NCBI RefSeq assembly: GCF_017313225.1
Contig: NZ_JAFLNE010000006.1
Location: 1-64,000, forward strand
From: Allomuricauda sp. CAU 1633
Lineage (GTDB): Bacteria > Bacteroidota > Bacteroidia > Flavobacteriales > Flavobacteriaceae
Length of the DNA stretch: 64,000 nt
Direction: 5' to 3'
How positions within the stretch are numbered: position 1 is the stretch's first letter; each line of letters begins with the position of its first letter. A model generated the notes under the pieces. That model did not search any database. It was not told the origin of the DNA and saw nothing but the letters and a program-made list of their open reading frames with translations. Position numbers and translations under genes: made by a program. Of this stretch, positions 1 through 9,571 are shown piece by piece.

Positions 1-56
1 TCGTTCTCTTTAAGTGCCCGAATGATCTGGCTCTCGGTAAACTTGCTTTTTTTCAT
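1..56 (-). CDS. IS3-family transposase OrfA, N-terminal fragment (cut by window edge)
   Basis: The ATG at 54-56 opens a minus-strand frame reading MKKSKFTESQIIRALKENE, the typical start of the helix-turn-helix OrfA protein of IS3-family elements. The gene runs off the window, so only about 18 codons are visible. Bases 57-110 should contain the element's end; the exact terminal repeat cannot be defined without the other end. It lies just past the stop of the neighbouring cassette gene, so an insertion sequence marks or interrupts the left part of the island. Confidence 0.75.
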   Translation of the reverse strand, partial: MKKSKFTESQIIRALKEN

Positions 57-108
57 GTGACAGTTAAAATTTAAAGTTAGAAAATTCTAATTTTAAGCTG
101 TCCTATTT

Positions 109-576
109 TTAGGGAAGGCTACACAATAGATCGTCACCACCTTCACAATTAGTATCAATATATATTTTGGAAGGTTCAAATTCTAATTCATGACTGATGT
201 TGCCATCAGTATCGTAGAATTTCCACAAACCTGTTCGATAGTAGTAGTATTGTGCACAAGCCCCACCAAAACAGCATTGCACATATGAACCTAATTTATA
301 AGTTCCTTCTTTTTCTAAAATCCCATTTTGATAATATTCTTTCCAGTAACCTACACGAAGATTAGTTGATTTGTTTTTTTGAAAGGCTACTTTACCAACT
401 CCGATAACTTTTCCTTGTTCATTTCTCAATTCTATACTTCTTGAATTGTCGGGTAATCCATCGGTAATATCTCCATAAATATTGTCGTCTAAAATATAGA
501 TTGATTCTTGACCAACTACGTATGATGAAAAAAGAAGAACTATAACCCAAAATAGAATTGTGCTTTGTATTCTCAT
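109..576 (-). CDS. Secreted MORN/YwqK-like repeat protein
   Basis: 155 aa with an N-terminal signal segment ending near VVGQ. The middle contains WKEYYQNGILEKEGTY and WKFYDTDGNISHELEF, the W-x2-Y-x3-G-x3-E pattern of MORN/YwqK repeats also seen in the giant protein at 2331. A cysteine-rich stretch (QCCFGGAC) lies between them. The start ATG overlaps the conserved cassette site at 574-590 (CGATG), so the gene begins immediately at a cassette boundary. The function is unknown; an envelope or periplasmic role is inferred from the signal peptide. Confidence 0.7.
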   Translation of the reverse strand: MRIQSTILFWVIVLLFSSYVVGQESIYILDDNIYGDITDGLPDNSRSIELRNEQGKVIGVGKVAFQKNKSTNLRVGYWKEYYQNGILEKEGTYKLGSYVQCCFGGACAQYYYYRTGLWKFYDTDGNISHELEFEPSKIYIDTNCEGGDDLLCSLP

Positions 577-590
577 CGTTTATTTAAACT
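574..590 (-). repeat. Cassette boundary site, copy 1
   Basis: AGTTTAAATAAACGATG in gene orientation. The final ATG is the start codon of the 109-576 gene. Confidence 0.8.
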
Positions 591-644
591 AAGTATTGGA
601 TTGTAATCCCATAGAACCATTTCCATTCCTGCATACATTTATTG

Positions 645-1319
645 TTAATTACTTATCGAAGTATAAATATTGTATTCCTTTAGTATTTCACCATTAATCC
701 AGTTAATTTCCAATATTTGATATCGCCTACTAACACCTGGTTCCTTTGCAGGAAATTGAATTTTCCAAGACATTGTATTGTTTCCAGAATCGTATATCAA
801 GTCCACATCATAATCATTAGAATCAAGCTTTTTCTTTTCTGCCCATTTCAGCACTCTCTTCTCAATCTCAACACGTGATACAAAATCATTTGGTTTTCCA
901 AACCGCTTTCTTGGCCAATTACAATTAATTATTTGTCCATACTCATCCATATCAATTTTTAATGGATAGTTCACAATTCCAAGTTCAGGTACTTTTAAAT
1001 TATATACAAATTGATATTTCGTAATAATCCAACCACGATCAAAAGTATTTGGGTTTTCCTTGAAATATCCTGCCAAATCTGAAATATAACCATCACGAAA
1101 TTGAGCATTTACATACAATTTATCTAGGATTATACTCAAGTAGTTTTCAAGATTGAATTTGATTTTTTCGGGTACTTTTTTTAAATCGCTTATGTAAGTA
1201 CTATGGTCAATCAAAGAAGAAAGGTTAATAATGTCCTTGTCAACTACTATTTTCTTCTGCGCATGAGACTTGAGGCAAAAGATCATCACTGTTATTGTAA
1301 ATATTTTTCTCAAGAACAT
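645..1319 (-). CDS. Secreted protein of unknown function, PepSY-like C-terminus
   Basis: 224 aa with a signal peptide (MFLRKIFTITVMIFCLKSHA, then Q). I do not recognise the family. The C-terminal part, with SWKIQFPAKEP followed by LEINWINGEILKEY, resembles the end of PepSY-type beta-strand modules, in which an internal residue pair precedes a 'vdw..G.i' strand. There is no site copy directly upstream of its start at 1319; upstream is the recombinase remnant. It may be part of a two-gene cassette with the 109-576 gene. Confidence in the ORF is good, in function low. Confidence 0.65.
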   Translation of the reverse strand: MFLRKIFTITVMIFCLKSHAQKKIVVDKDIINLSSLIDHSTYISDLKKVPEKIKFNLENYLSIILDKLYVNAQFRDGYISDLAGYFKENPNTFDRGWIITKYQFVYNLKVPELGIVNYPLKIDMDEYGQIINCNWPRKRFGKPNDFVSRVEIEKRVLKWAEKKKLDSNDYDVDLIYDSGNNTMSWKIQFPAKEPGVSRRYQILEINWINGEILKEYNIYTSISN

Positions 1320-1400
1320 ATAACAATTCCGTATTTTTTAAATGTAGGAAAATTCTATTTATCAAGAATTAGGTTTTCGGTGAAATTGAATAGGAAGCAG

Positions 1401-1601
1401 TCAACTGGTTTTGATTTTCCTTTTGTGCTTTTTGCAATAAGCTTTGTCGAAAGCTTGGTTCTTGTCCCAAAACAAATCTCCGCATTCCATACACTTTCTT
1501 CTGCCTTGGTGAGCGAAATATTTATAAAGGGTCTTTTTAGAACCAACATCAATAAGTTTCATGATTTCTTCAATGCTCAGCTTATTGTCCCTGTAGTATC
1601 G
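1401..1601 (-). pseudogene. Truncated serine recombinase: C-terminal HTH and zinc-ribbon fragment
   Basis: The minus-strand frame from CGA (1601-1599) to TGA (1403-1401) encodes 66 residues closely matching residues 159-221 of the intact recombinase at 24329-24994 (RYYRDNKLSIEEIMKLIDVG shared), including Cys-x2-Cys and Cys-x2-His. The catalytic domain is missing. Homology starts exactly inside a cassette site: AAACGATACTAC here against GAACGGTATTAC in the intact gene. It has no start codon, so it is a remnant, and it indicates recombination at or near the site. Confidence 0.85.
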
Positions 1602-1613
1602 TTTATTTGAACT
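1598..1613 (-). repeat. Cassette boundary site, copy 2, fused to the recombinase remnant
   Basis: AGTTCAAATAAACGAT in gene orientation. Its last bases are also the first homologous codons of the truncated recombinase. Confidence 0.85.
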
Positions 1614-1652
1614 ATTGGAAGAACTGGATCAGGGCTTTTCATAGGGCACTGT

Positions 1653-2051
1653 TCATTTATTCTTCAACTTTTCGTTAAAAGAGCTATTTTCTGCCAAGAT
1701 TTTTTTCTGTGAATAACCTCTAATTAAAAATGAGATTCCAGCTGTTAAGATTATTACACCAAATAAGAGAGATATAAATAATAAAATAAGAATTCCAGAT
1801 ACTGTTAAAAAAACTCCATAATTAATGTTTTTTGCTGGTTTCAACGAACCATTTTGGCTCCTAGAAGGTCCAGCAGCGTTAAGTTTAAGGTTTAATTTTC
1901 TTTCAGCTTCTTTTTCGTCTTTGATGAAAAATTCGCACTCATCCTCAAAATCAGGTTTGTGATTTGTTAAACTACAAACAAGTCCAATTTTAAAATCAGT
2001 TTTTCGGTTTGTACATATTTTACAAAAATCTAATCTTTCTTCTAATGTCAT
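1653..2051 (-). CDS. Small membrane protein with N-terminal cysteine motif
   Basis: 132 aa. The N-terminus has FCKICTNRK and a later CSL...CEFF, giving four cysteines that could bind a metal. A hydrophobic stretch (about residues 82-112) forms one or two membrane segments, followed by a basic tail. This layout is seen in small flavobacterial hypothetical proteins, but I cannot name a function. It sits between site copies 2 and 3 as a one-gene cassette, about 95 bp downstream of copy 3. Confidence 0.65.
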   Translation of the reverse strand: MTLEERLDFCKICTNRKTDFKIGLVCSLTNHKPDFEDECEFFIKDEKEAERKLNLKLNAAGPSRSQNGSLKPAKNINYGVFLTVSGILILLFISLLFGVIILTAGISFLIRGYSQKKILAENSSFNEKLKNK

Positions 2052-2147
2052 ATTTTCATATCAATTTTCACATGGAGGTTGGTAAAATGTTGCGTAACGT
2101 AGGGGTATGATCAATGTTTGTATATGCATTATGCCTTTAAGTTAATA

Positions 2148-2165
2148 ATCGTTTATTTGAACTTT
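2148..2165 (-). repeat. Cassette boundary site, copy 3
   Basis: Exact consensus AAAGTTCAAATAAACGAT in gene orientation. It borders the 7.3-kb plus-strand operon on its upstream side. Confidence 0.85.
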
Positions 2166-2166
2166 T

Positions 2167-2251
2167 AATCATTTTTCTTTAGCTCCTTTCAATTTTTTTG
2201 AGGGGCCCCTTCTGTAAAAGAGAAATGTTATCTAAAGAAAAATCAATGATT
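2167..2251. repeat. Inverted repeat next to boundary site 3
   Basis: TTTTTCTTTAG (2172-2182) is the exact reverse complement of CTAAAGAAAAA (2232-2242), with further outer pairing to 2167 and 2251. The 49-base loop contains the palindrome GGGGCCCC. It is a possible terminator or cassette-end structure; no gene is visible in 2052-2330. Confidence 0.5.
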
Positions 2252-2296
2252 TAATCGAATAAACAAACATAAATATCGAAACCCCCTACATTAAAT

Positions 2297-2326
2297 GTTG
2301 AATTTTAAGTTCCTTTTCTATATTTG
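2297..2326 (+). promoter_or_regulatory. Possible Bacteroidota promoter for the MORN operon
   Basis: TATATTTG (2319-2326) matches the -7 consensus TAnnTTTG, with GTTG at 2297-2300 as a possible -33 element 18 bp upstream. Transcription would start at or beside the ATG at 2331, giving an almost leaderless message. The match could be chance. Confidence 0.35.
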
Positions 2327-2330
2327 AAAA

Positions 2331-5300
2331 ATGAAGAAAACTCTCCTCTTACTTTCTGCTTTATCAGTTAGTTATTTCAATTTAGCACAGGAAAAAATAC
2401 CATTTGTTGACTTTGATTCAATTATTAGTCAGGTTGCCGATGAGCAACAAAAAGGGCAATATGAAAAAGCACTTGAGCTATTAGGTCAAATAAATCCAAA
2501 TGATTCCTCTTATTTGTCCAGCATTGTAACCAAATCATATTTTAACATTTTGCTTAAAAAGTATGATGAGGTGATTCGGTTGACTGACCTTGGTCTTCAG
2601 GAAGATTGCAAAGATTTATGCAGCTCATATATCATCAATAAAGTAGTAGCATTACTTGGCAAAGAGAAATACCAAGAGGCTTTAAACCTATGCGATCAAG
2701 GGCTTGAAAAATTTCCAATGAACAAAACCCTTTGGTTCAATAAGGGGTTGAGTTTTGAAAGCTTAGGCCAGATTGAAGATGCTGTCAAAATGTATCAAAA
2801 GGTCATCCTACTAGATCCGCTATACAAAAAAGTGTATTTGCAATTGGGAAATATATGTTACAAGCAGGAGTTGATGAGTCAAGCATTAATGTGTTTTGAT
2901 ATTTACCTACTGCTTGAACCAGATGCGTTTGCTACTCTAAAATCCCTTAATAATGTTGTAAGTTCCAAAAATGAGAACTCTAGAAACCCTAATTTGACGG
3001 TTTCCATTGACGACAACAGCTTTGAAGAGATTGATCTGATTCTTAACAATAGAGTGGCTATGAATGAGAAATATGAAACTGGTAATGAAATTGATATTGC
3101 ATTAACCAGGCAGAATCATGCTCTCTTGGAATCTTTAAAGAAATTTTCAGGTAATGGTGGGTTTTGGGATAAAAAGTTTGTTCCATTTTATCAGTGGATT
3201 GTGAACAATGGACATTTCGATGTTTTCAGCTATACACTTTCATACTCTATCGAAAATGAATCTTTCAAAAAAATAGTTGAAAAAAAGGCAGATGAGATTT
3301 CTGAATTTTACGGCATGGCCAAACAAAAATGGGCAGATGTTGTCCAAAAGAACACCGAAGAGTGGTACGGAAAAAAAGAAACCATTACCTATTACTATGA
3401 AAATGGAAAATTGGGAGCTATTGGCAAAATGGAAGATGATACCCCCTTTGGGAAATGGAATTTTTATAACGACCAGGGCAGACTAACGGTTAAAGGCAAT
3501 TTTAATTCATCAGGAAATAGGGAAGGAGATTGGACATGGTACAATTATAAAGGAGAAAAAAGCGAGACAGGAAATTACATTGATGGTAATTCAAATGGAT
3601 TGAACCACCAATATTATGAAAATGGTAGGAAAAAGCTTGTTGCTTATTATAAAGATGGCAAGCTTGATGGCGAGTATAGATATTTCACAGAAAAGGGTGC
3701 CTTACAACAAAAAAAATATTTTAAAAATGGAGTACTGGATGGAACCTACCAATCTTTCTACAACATTGGTGAAGAGCTGTTAGAGTCAAAAGTAGAATAT
3801 ATTGAGGGTAACGCCCAAGGCACTTATTTTGAATATTACCCAACAGGTACTGTTAAGTCTGAAATAAATTTTGTTAATGGTGAGAACAATGGCCCCGAAT
3901 ACAGTTACTACCTAAACGGAAAGCTTTCCATGGATGCAAATAGCGTAGATGGATACTGGAACGGACCTTATAAAACTTATCATCCTAATGGTAATCCCAA
4001 AGAAGTAGGACAAACCAATACCGGTTATTATGTTGGTCACTGGCAAACCTTTTACAGTAATGGAACACTTGAAAGTGATTTCTATTATGATGATGAAGGA
4101 GAAATAACCGGGGAATACAAGTATTATGATAAAGACGAAAAAATCCATTACGAATACGAATATCGAAAAGGAGAGGTGATCGCATATAAGTTTTATGACA
4201 AAAAAGGTGCAGTCATAGAAGAAAACCGAAAGAAAGGAGGCGAATTCTACTATAAAGGATATTCTCCATATGGAAAAATAACTTCCGAAGGCTTATATGA
4301 CATCAAAGGGGGTAAAATCGGTATGTGGAAATATTATTCATCTCATGGGGTGATTACTGGTGAAGGAAATTATAAAGACAATAAACTGAATGGTGAGTAT
4401 AAAGAGTATTATGGCAATGGTAAACTTCATTCTGTTTCTCCCTATAAGAATGATACGCTAAATGGATACTATACAGATTATCATCTTAATGGCAAGATGA
4501 AGACACAAGGGTGGTATAAGAACAATCTACATCATGGTGAGTGGAGAACGTATTCTCCTGATGGCACAGTAACAGCCATCAACTTCTTTCACAAAGGAAT
4601 GTTACATGGAGAACAACAGTTTTTTTCTGGAGAAGGAATTAAGAAGACTTCTAGCATATATGATTTTGGAGAGAATGTAAAAGATATTGCTTATGATAAA
4701 CAAGGTAATGTTGTTTATGAAATCAATCATCAAGGACATGATGGAAAATATGAAATGATAGTATACCATTATAACAAAAAACCGAGTGTTAAATATACTT
4801 ATGTAAATGGTGTAAAGCATGGTCCATGTACTCTCTTTGATTTTTATGGGAGAAAAAAGACGACGGGTGAATATTTAAATGGAAATATGCATGGTAAGTG
4901 GATATGGTATCATGATAACGGAAACGTTGAAACAGAAGCAAATTATCTGAATGGTGAATTGGATGGAGATTACATATTTTACTACAAAGATGGAAGTATA
5001 GATTTTAAAAATAATTACTTGTTAGGCAAACGGGAAGATGAAGTCAACTCCTATTATGAAAATGGAAATATTTATACAAAGGTTAAGTATTTAAATGATG
5101 AATACCATGGAAGAAGAGAAACATATGGCCCAGATGGGAACCTGCAAATCGTTAGGTTTTATGAATATGGCCGCATGATTGGATATAGTTATTTGGATGA
5201 AAATTCAAAAGAATTACCAATGATTCCAATTGAAAATGAAACGGCAAAAATTTTCACCTATTATGACAATGGCAAGGTTTCGAGAGAAATGGAATACAAA

Positions 5301-5621
5301 AATGGTGAACTCATTAATCAGTATAAGGAATATCATTACTCGGGCCAATTATTAGAAGAGGTATTTTACATTGATGGAGAGTTTGATGGGAAGAGATTGG
5401 AGTATTTTTCAAATGGAAATGTAAAAGAAGAAGAGGTTTATCAGTTAGGGAAAAGGGATGGAATTGCCAAAGAATATTATTCGAACGGTAATCTAAGAAA
5501 AGAAGTGAACTACTTGTATGACATTAAGGAAGGAGTTTCCAAATCATATAATGAAGATGGTAAATTGCAAAAAGAAGAATTATATTTTGATGACAGTATC
5601 GTATCATCTAAGACCCTGTAG
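2331..5621 (+). CDS. Giant secreted TPR plus MORN/YwqK-like repeat protein
   Basis: 1096 aa with a signal peptide ending near NLAQ. Residues about 35-210 form tetratricopeptide-like helices (YEKALELLGQI, YQEALNLCDQGLEKFP, EDAVKMYQKVILLDP). From about residue 340 to the end there are more than 25 repeats of a 20-25 residue unit of the form YYeNGkl...G.y.dg...G.w, characteristic of MORN/YwqK domains. Such proteins are usually extracellular or envelope scaffolds of unknown role. It is first in a plus-strand operon with two transglutaminase-like genes and overlaps the next gene by 32 bp. It is flanked by cassette sites although it reads against the array. Confidence 0.85.
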   Translation: MKKTLLLLSALSVSYFNLAQEKIPFVDFDSIISQVADEQQKGQYEKALELLGQINPNDSSYLSSIVTKSYFNILLKKYDEVIRLTDLGLQEDCKDLCSSYIINKVVALLGKEKYQEALNLCDQGLEKFPMNKTLWFNKGLSFESLGQIEDAVKMYQKVILLDPLYKKVYLQLGNICYKQELMSQALMCFDIYLLLEPDAFATLKSLNNVVSSKNENSRNPNLTVSIDDNSFEEIDLILNNRVAMNEKYETGNEIDIALTRQNHALLESLKKFSGNGGFWDKKFVPFYQWIVNNGHFDVFSYTLSYSIENESFKKIVEKKADEISEFYGMAKQKWADVVQKNTEEWYGKKETITYYYENGKLGAIGKMEDDTPFGKWNFYNDQGRLTVKGNFNSSGNREGDWTWYNYKGEKSETGNYIDGNSNGLNHQYYENGRKKLVAYYKDGKLDGEYRYFTEKGALQQKKYFKNGVLDGTYQSFYNIGEELLESKVEYIEGNAQGTYFEYYPTGTVKSEINFVNGENNGPEYSYYLNGKLSMDANSVDGYWNGPYKTYHPNGNPKEVGQTNTGYYVGHWQTFYSNGTLESDFYYDDEGEITGEYKYYDKDEKIHYEYEYRKGEVIAYKFYDKKGAVIEENRKKGGEFYYKGYSPYGKITSEGLYDIKGGKIGMWKYYSSHGVITGEGNYKDNKLNGEYKEYYGNGKLHSVSPYKNDTLNGYYTDYHLNGKMKTQGWYKNNLHHGEWRTYSPDGTVTAINFFHKGMLHGEQQFFSGEGIKKTSSIYDFGENVKDIAYDKQGNVVYEINHQGHDGKYEMIVYHYNKKPSVKYTYVNGVKHGPCTLFDFYGRKKTTGEYLNGNMHGKWIWYHDNGNVETEANYLNGELDGDYIFYYKDGSIDFKNNYLLGKREDEVNSYYENGNIYTKVKYLNDEYHGRRETYGPDGNLQIVRFYEYGRMIGYSYLDENSKELPMIPIENETAKIFTYYDNGKVSREMEYKNGELINQYKEYHYSGQLLEEVFYIDGEFDGKRLEYFSNGNVKEEEVYQLGKRDGIAKEYYSNGNLRKEVNYLYDIKEGVSKSYNEDGKLQKEELYFDDSIVSSKTL

Positions 5622-7539
5622 GGAATTTTTAGTCGCTTTATGCGCTTACTTTTTTGTGTTTAGTTCATACTCTCAAATTACTTCTGAGTATAAAAGATAT
5701 AAGGAACTATACCCAAATTCGCATTCAATAAGATTGAGCCAGGAATCGACATTGACGATTGGCCTTGATGATGGTAAATTTAAGATAACTCAAGACTTTT
5801 CTGAGGAAGACATCTACTTGGACGATGGGGCAAAAAATAATGCCAAACAATCTTTGAGTTTTTCGACCTTTTATGATTTAGAGAGTATAGAAGCATCTTC
5901 TTACGCTATCGAAGGAGATCAGTATCAAGAATTCAGTGTTTCTGACTTCAAAGAAAAGGATGATTTGGACAATGCATTCTACGATGACTTAAAATCCATA
6001 AATTTTATTTTTCCTCGGTTAGGTACAGGAACCAAAACCAAGTTAAAGTATGAGCAAACCATAAAGAACCCAAGGTTTTTGAATGCCCACTATTTTGGGA
6101 GCTTTTACCCTATCAAGAATAATAAGTTTACGATTATTGCGGATAAGGATATAAACCTTCGTTTTAAGGAATTCAACACGGATAGTATTCCCATTAAGTT
6201 TTCAAAGAGTCAAACTAGAAAAAGTAATATCTATACTTGGGAGTTGAAGGATATGGATGAATTTAAGTATGAGAGCCGTTCGCCAACTTATAAAAGCATA
6301 TTGCCACATATCATCCCTATAATTTCTTCCTATAAATACAATGGTGAAACAATTGATGTCGGGAACGATGTTTCTAACCTTTATAGCTGGTATTACTCCT
6401 TAACTAAAAATATCAATAAAGAAAAAACTTCAGATGAGTTGGTTCAAATTGTAAATGACTTAACCAAAAACAAAAAGAATGAACTGGAAAAAGTCAAAGC
6501 AATCTACTATTGGGTCCAAGAAAACATCAAGTATATAGCTTTTGAATATGCTTTAGGAGGGTTTGTGCCAAGGGAAGCAAATGAAGTTTTCAATAAAAAG
6601 TATGGGGATTGCAAAGACAATACAAGCCTACTATTTAAAATGTTGGAGATTGCGGGTATTAAAGGAAATTTAGCTTGGATAGGCACGAGGAGTATTCCTT
6701 ATAGTTATTCGGATGTTCCTACTCCATCCGTTGACAATCACATGATTTTGTACTACGAAAACCAAGGCAAATCATACTATTTAGATGCAACAGGGAGATA
6801 TAACCCTTTAGAGGTTCCTACTTCATTTATTCAGGGGAAAGAAGCCCTTGTTTCTATTGGAAGGGATTCATTTATGCTTAAAAAAGTGCCTGTTATTAAA
6901 TCGCAAAAAAGTGTATATAAAGATTTTGCCACTATAAAATTGAATGGAAATGATTTAACGGGAACATCCAAGGCAGAAATGACAGGCTATACCAAAATAA
7001 ACTTTTTCTATGATCTCGAAAAACAAGATTCAAAGGATAAAATAAGGGACTACTACAAGTGGTTTTTTGAAAAAGGGAACAATAGTTTTTTGATAACTGA
7101 ATTCGCAGAAACAAATAGGTTTGACTATGACAAAGATTTTATCGTTGATTATGGTTTCAACGTGTCCAACTATGCCAAGAAAATAGGTGATGAAATCTAT
7201 ATAAATCTAAACCTTAACAAAGGCATGGCATTATTGAAAACAGACGATGATAGAGAAATGCCCTTGGAACATAAATACTTGGATTCATTCGATTTCCAAA
7301 ACACTTTTATTATTCCTGAAGGATACAAAGTAGACTATCTACCTGAGAATATCGATATTTCAAACGAATACATAAGCAGCAGCATTAGATATGAATTGTT
7401 AGACAGCCAAATAATTTATAAACACCATATAGATCATAATAGCTTAATACTTGATATCAATACTCAAAAGAAGGTCAACGACCTTATAAAGAAGATTGAG
7501 CAGGGGTATAAAGAAGTTGTTGTATTAAAGAAAATATAA
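5590..7539 (+). CDS. Secreted DUF3857/transglutaminase-like protein, active-site residues present
   Basis: I chose the ATG at 5590 because it gives a clean signal peptide (MTVSYHLRPCREFLVALCAY, ending SSYSQ) and overlaps the previous gene, suggesting translational coupling; the open frame extends back to 5518. The N-terminal beta domain is DUF3857-like. The transglutaminase core has KYGDCKDNTSLLFKML (Cys), DNHMILYY (His) and YYLDATGRY (Asp), so the Cys-His-Asp triad is intact. This family is common in Bacteroidota as paired secreted proteins; the substrate is unknown. The neighbour at 7546 is a degenerate paralogue. Confidence 0.85.
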   Translation: MTVSYHLRPCREFLVALCAYFFVFSSYSQITSEYKRYKELYPNSHSIRLSQESTLTIGLDDGKFKITQDFSEEDIYLDDGAKNNAKQSLSFSTFYDLESIEASSYAIEGDQYQEFSVSDFKEKDDLDNAFYDDLKSINFIFPRLGTGTKTKLKYEQTIKNPRFLNAHYFGSFYPIKNNKFTIIADKDINLRFKEFNTDSIPIKFSKSQTRKSNIYTWELKDMDEFKYESRSPTYKSILPHIIPIISSYKYNGETIDVGNDVSNLYSWYYSLTKNINKEKTSDELVQIVNDLTKNKKNELEKVKAIYYWVQENIKYIAFEYALGGFVPREANEVFNKKYGDCKDNTSLLFKMLEIAGIKGNLAWIGTRSIPYSYSDVPTPSVDNHMILYYENQGKSYYLDATGRYNPLEVPTSFIQGKEALVSIGRDSFMLKKVPVIKSQKSVYKDFATIKLNGNDLTGTSKAEMTGYTKINFFYDLEKQDSKDKIRDYYKWFFEKGNNSFLITEFAETNRFDYDKDFIVDYGFNVSNYAKKIGDEIYINLNLNKGMALLKTDDDREMPLEHKYLDSFDFQNTFIIPEGYKVDYLPENIDISNEYISSSIRYELLDSQIIYKHHIDHNSLILDINTQKKVNDLIKKIEQGYKEVVVLKKI

Positions 7540-7545
7540 TTGACA

Positions 7546-9528
7546 ATGAGCATTTTAAATAAAAGACTACCCATATTAATCATTCTCCTCTTACCTGCTT
7601 TGGTAACTTATTCTCAGAACACTCTTTATGTGTCCAATTATGATTGGGATAGCAATCCGAGTTATTCTATAGATACTTCGAATGAGAAGCCAATGATGGC
7701 ATTAAAAGAAAAATATGTTGTTGAGTTTGCCTATTCTGAAGATGGTGCCCTTGAGGAGTATTATTTAGAACATAAAGCTTTATGGCTAAATAGCAACGAA
7801 CGAATAGATGCATATAACAAGATATATCTGCCATATTCCAATACATCCGAATTGCTTAAAAGCAAGGCCCGAGTAATTACAAAAGGAGGAAAGATAATTG
7901 AGCTTGATGATTCAAAAATATTGAGCGCTCAAGATGAAGAGACAGGTAAATATTATAAGTATTTTGCCTTTGAAGGCGTTGAAAAAGGGAGTATTATAGA
8001 ATATTTTTATGTTGAAAAAAAGCAGCCAAGTTATAGAGGGACAGCTTTTCGATTGCAGACTGAATATGACAAAAGAGATATAGGTTTTGATTTGTTCTCC
8101 CCTTCCAATTTGATATTTGCATTTAAATCCTATAATGGTTTGCCGGAGGTCACTAAGGACACTTTGGTGAAAGATCGATTGCACTGGAAACTGGATATTG
8201 AGGCCATAGATGGTCTTGATAACGAAACACAGTCTCCTTACGATGCGTCGAGAGCCTATTTGGTCTATAAATTGGATAGGAACACCGCCAAAAATCTGAG
8301 TGATATTTCCTCGTATGGAGATGTGTCACAAAACATATATAATTATTATTACAATGAACCCACAAAGAAGGCAACATCATTAATCGAAAGCTTTATTGCA
8401 CAGACAATACAAAAAGAAGATGAAGGCGTCGAGGCAAAAATTAGAAGGCTCGATAATACCATAAAAGCTGATTTCTACTTGTCAAAGGGAGGCGACGAAG
8501 CGCTAAAGGATTTGGAGGAGATTTTATCTAAAAGAGTAGCCAATTCCAGTGGTATGATGAAGCTATATATTGCACTTCTTACCCATTTGGGGATTGAACA
8601 TGAAATTGTAATCACGAGCAATAGGGAAAGCTTAAAATTTGATAAGGAATTTGAGGCTCACAATTTTTTAAATGACTACCTTATTTATTTTCCAAGGTTC
8701 AAAACATATTTGTCCGCAACGGAAACAAACTCAAGATATGGGTATCCGCCAGCATGGTTAACCGACAATTATGGCCTATTTATAAAGGAGGTTAGTGTTG
8801 GAAGTTTTAAGTCAGGAGTTGGCAAAATAAAGTATATAGACCCGTTGAGCGCAGATAAAACCATTGATGAAATGGTTCTTGACGTTCAGTTTGACACTGA
8901 TGATCTTACTTCTAATTCCATTGCTTTGGATCGTTCTTTTACCGGGTATTATGGCCTTCCAATACATCCGTATATGAATCTGGTCAAAGGGGATGATAGA
9001 ACCAATATCATTGAAAGTTTAGCCAAATTCATGAATGAGAACGTGACAGTAGAAGAGTCTACCATAGTGAACGAAGACCCTAACCTTTTTGGTGTAGAGC
9101 CCATTCATTTTGTAATAGATGCCAAGTCAAACGCATTTGTCGAAAAAGCTGGGAGAAAGTATCTGTTCAAGATTGGCGAGCTGATTGGTCCGCAAATTGA
9201 AATGTATCAAGAAAAGGAACGAAAGCTACCGTTGGAAAATGAACATACCAGAAGCTATATCCGTACCATAAAGTTAACTGTTCCTAAGGGATATAAGGTG
9301 GCCAATTTGGATGAATTGGTAATGGAAAATGTTTATGAAGAAAATGGCGAAAACCTTTTTTCCTTCGTTTCATCCTACAAAGTTGACGGCAATACCATAA
9401 CCGTCAAAGCGGATGAGTATTACAAGACCAATATTGTTCCTCCATCCATATTTGAAGAATATAGAAAAGTTATTAACAGCGCAGCAGACTTCAATAAAAT
9501 TACATTGGTATTAGAGCCAACTAATTAA
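7546..9528 (+). CDS. Secreted DUF3857/pseudo-transglutaminase protein
   Basis: About 660 aa. ATG 7546 begins a signal peptide ending VTYSQ; a TTG at 7540 is an alternative start two codons earlier. It has a DUF3857-like N-terminal domain and a transglutaminase-like fold. Aligned with the upstream paralogue, GDCKDNTSLLFKML becomes NSSGMMKLYIALL and LDATGRY becomes LSATETN, so the catalytic Cys and Asp are replaced while the His (EAHNFL) remains. It is therefore probably catalytically dead, acting as a binding or structural partner. It lies 6 bp after the preceding stop in the same operon. Confidence 0.85.
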   Translation: MSILNKRLPILIILLLPALVTYSQNTLYVSNYDWDSNPSYSIDTSNEKPMMALKEKYVVEFAYSEDGALEEYYLEHKALWLNSNERIDAYNKIYLPYSNTSELLKSKARVITKGGKIIELDDSKILSAQDEETGKYYKYFAFEGVEKGSIIEYFYVEKKQPSYRGTAFRLQTEYDKRDIGFDLFSPSNLIFAFKSYNGLPEVTKDTLVKDRLHWKLDIEAIDGLDNETQSPYDASRAYLVYKLDRNTAKNLSDISSYGDVSQNIYNYYYNEPTKKATSLIESFIAQTIQKEDEGVEAKIRRLDNTIKADFYLSKGGDEALKDLEEILSKRVANSSGMMKLYIALLTHLGIEHEIVITSNRESLKFDKEFEAHNFLNDYLIYFPRFKTYLSATETNSRYGYPPAWLTDNYGLFIKEVSVGSFKSGVGKIKYIDPLSADKTIDEMVLDVQFDTDDLTSNSIALDRSFTGYYGLPIHPYMNLVKGDDRTNIIESLAKFMNENVTVEESTIVNEDPNLFGVEPIHFVIDAKSNAFVEKAGRKYLFKIGELIGPQIEMYQEKERKLPLENEHTRSYIRTIKLTVPKGYKVANLDELVMENVYEENGENLFSFVSSYKVDGNTITVKADEYYKTNIVPPSIFEEYRKVINSAADFNKITLVLEPTN

Positions 9529-9571
9529 TTTACCGTGAAATCGAAAATCGAAAAGGTGAGATTGGATTGAA

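Noticed and set aside
1203..1610. Plus-strand frame of 135 codons across 1203-1610.
   Set aside because: It is antisense to the 645 gene and to the recombinase remnant, which explain this sequence.
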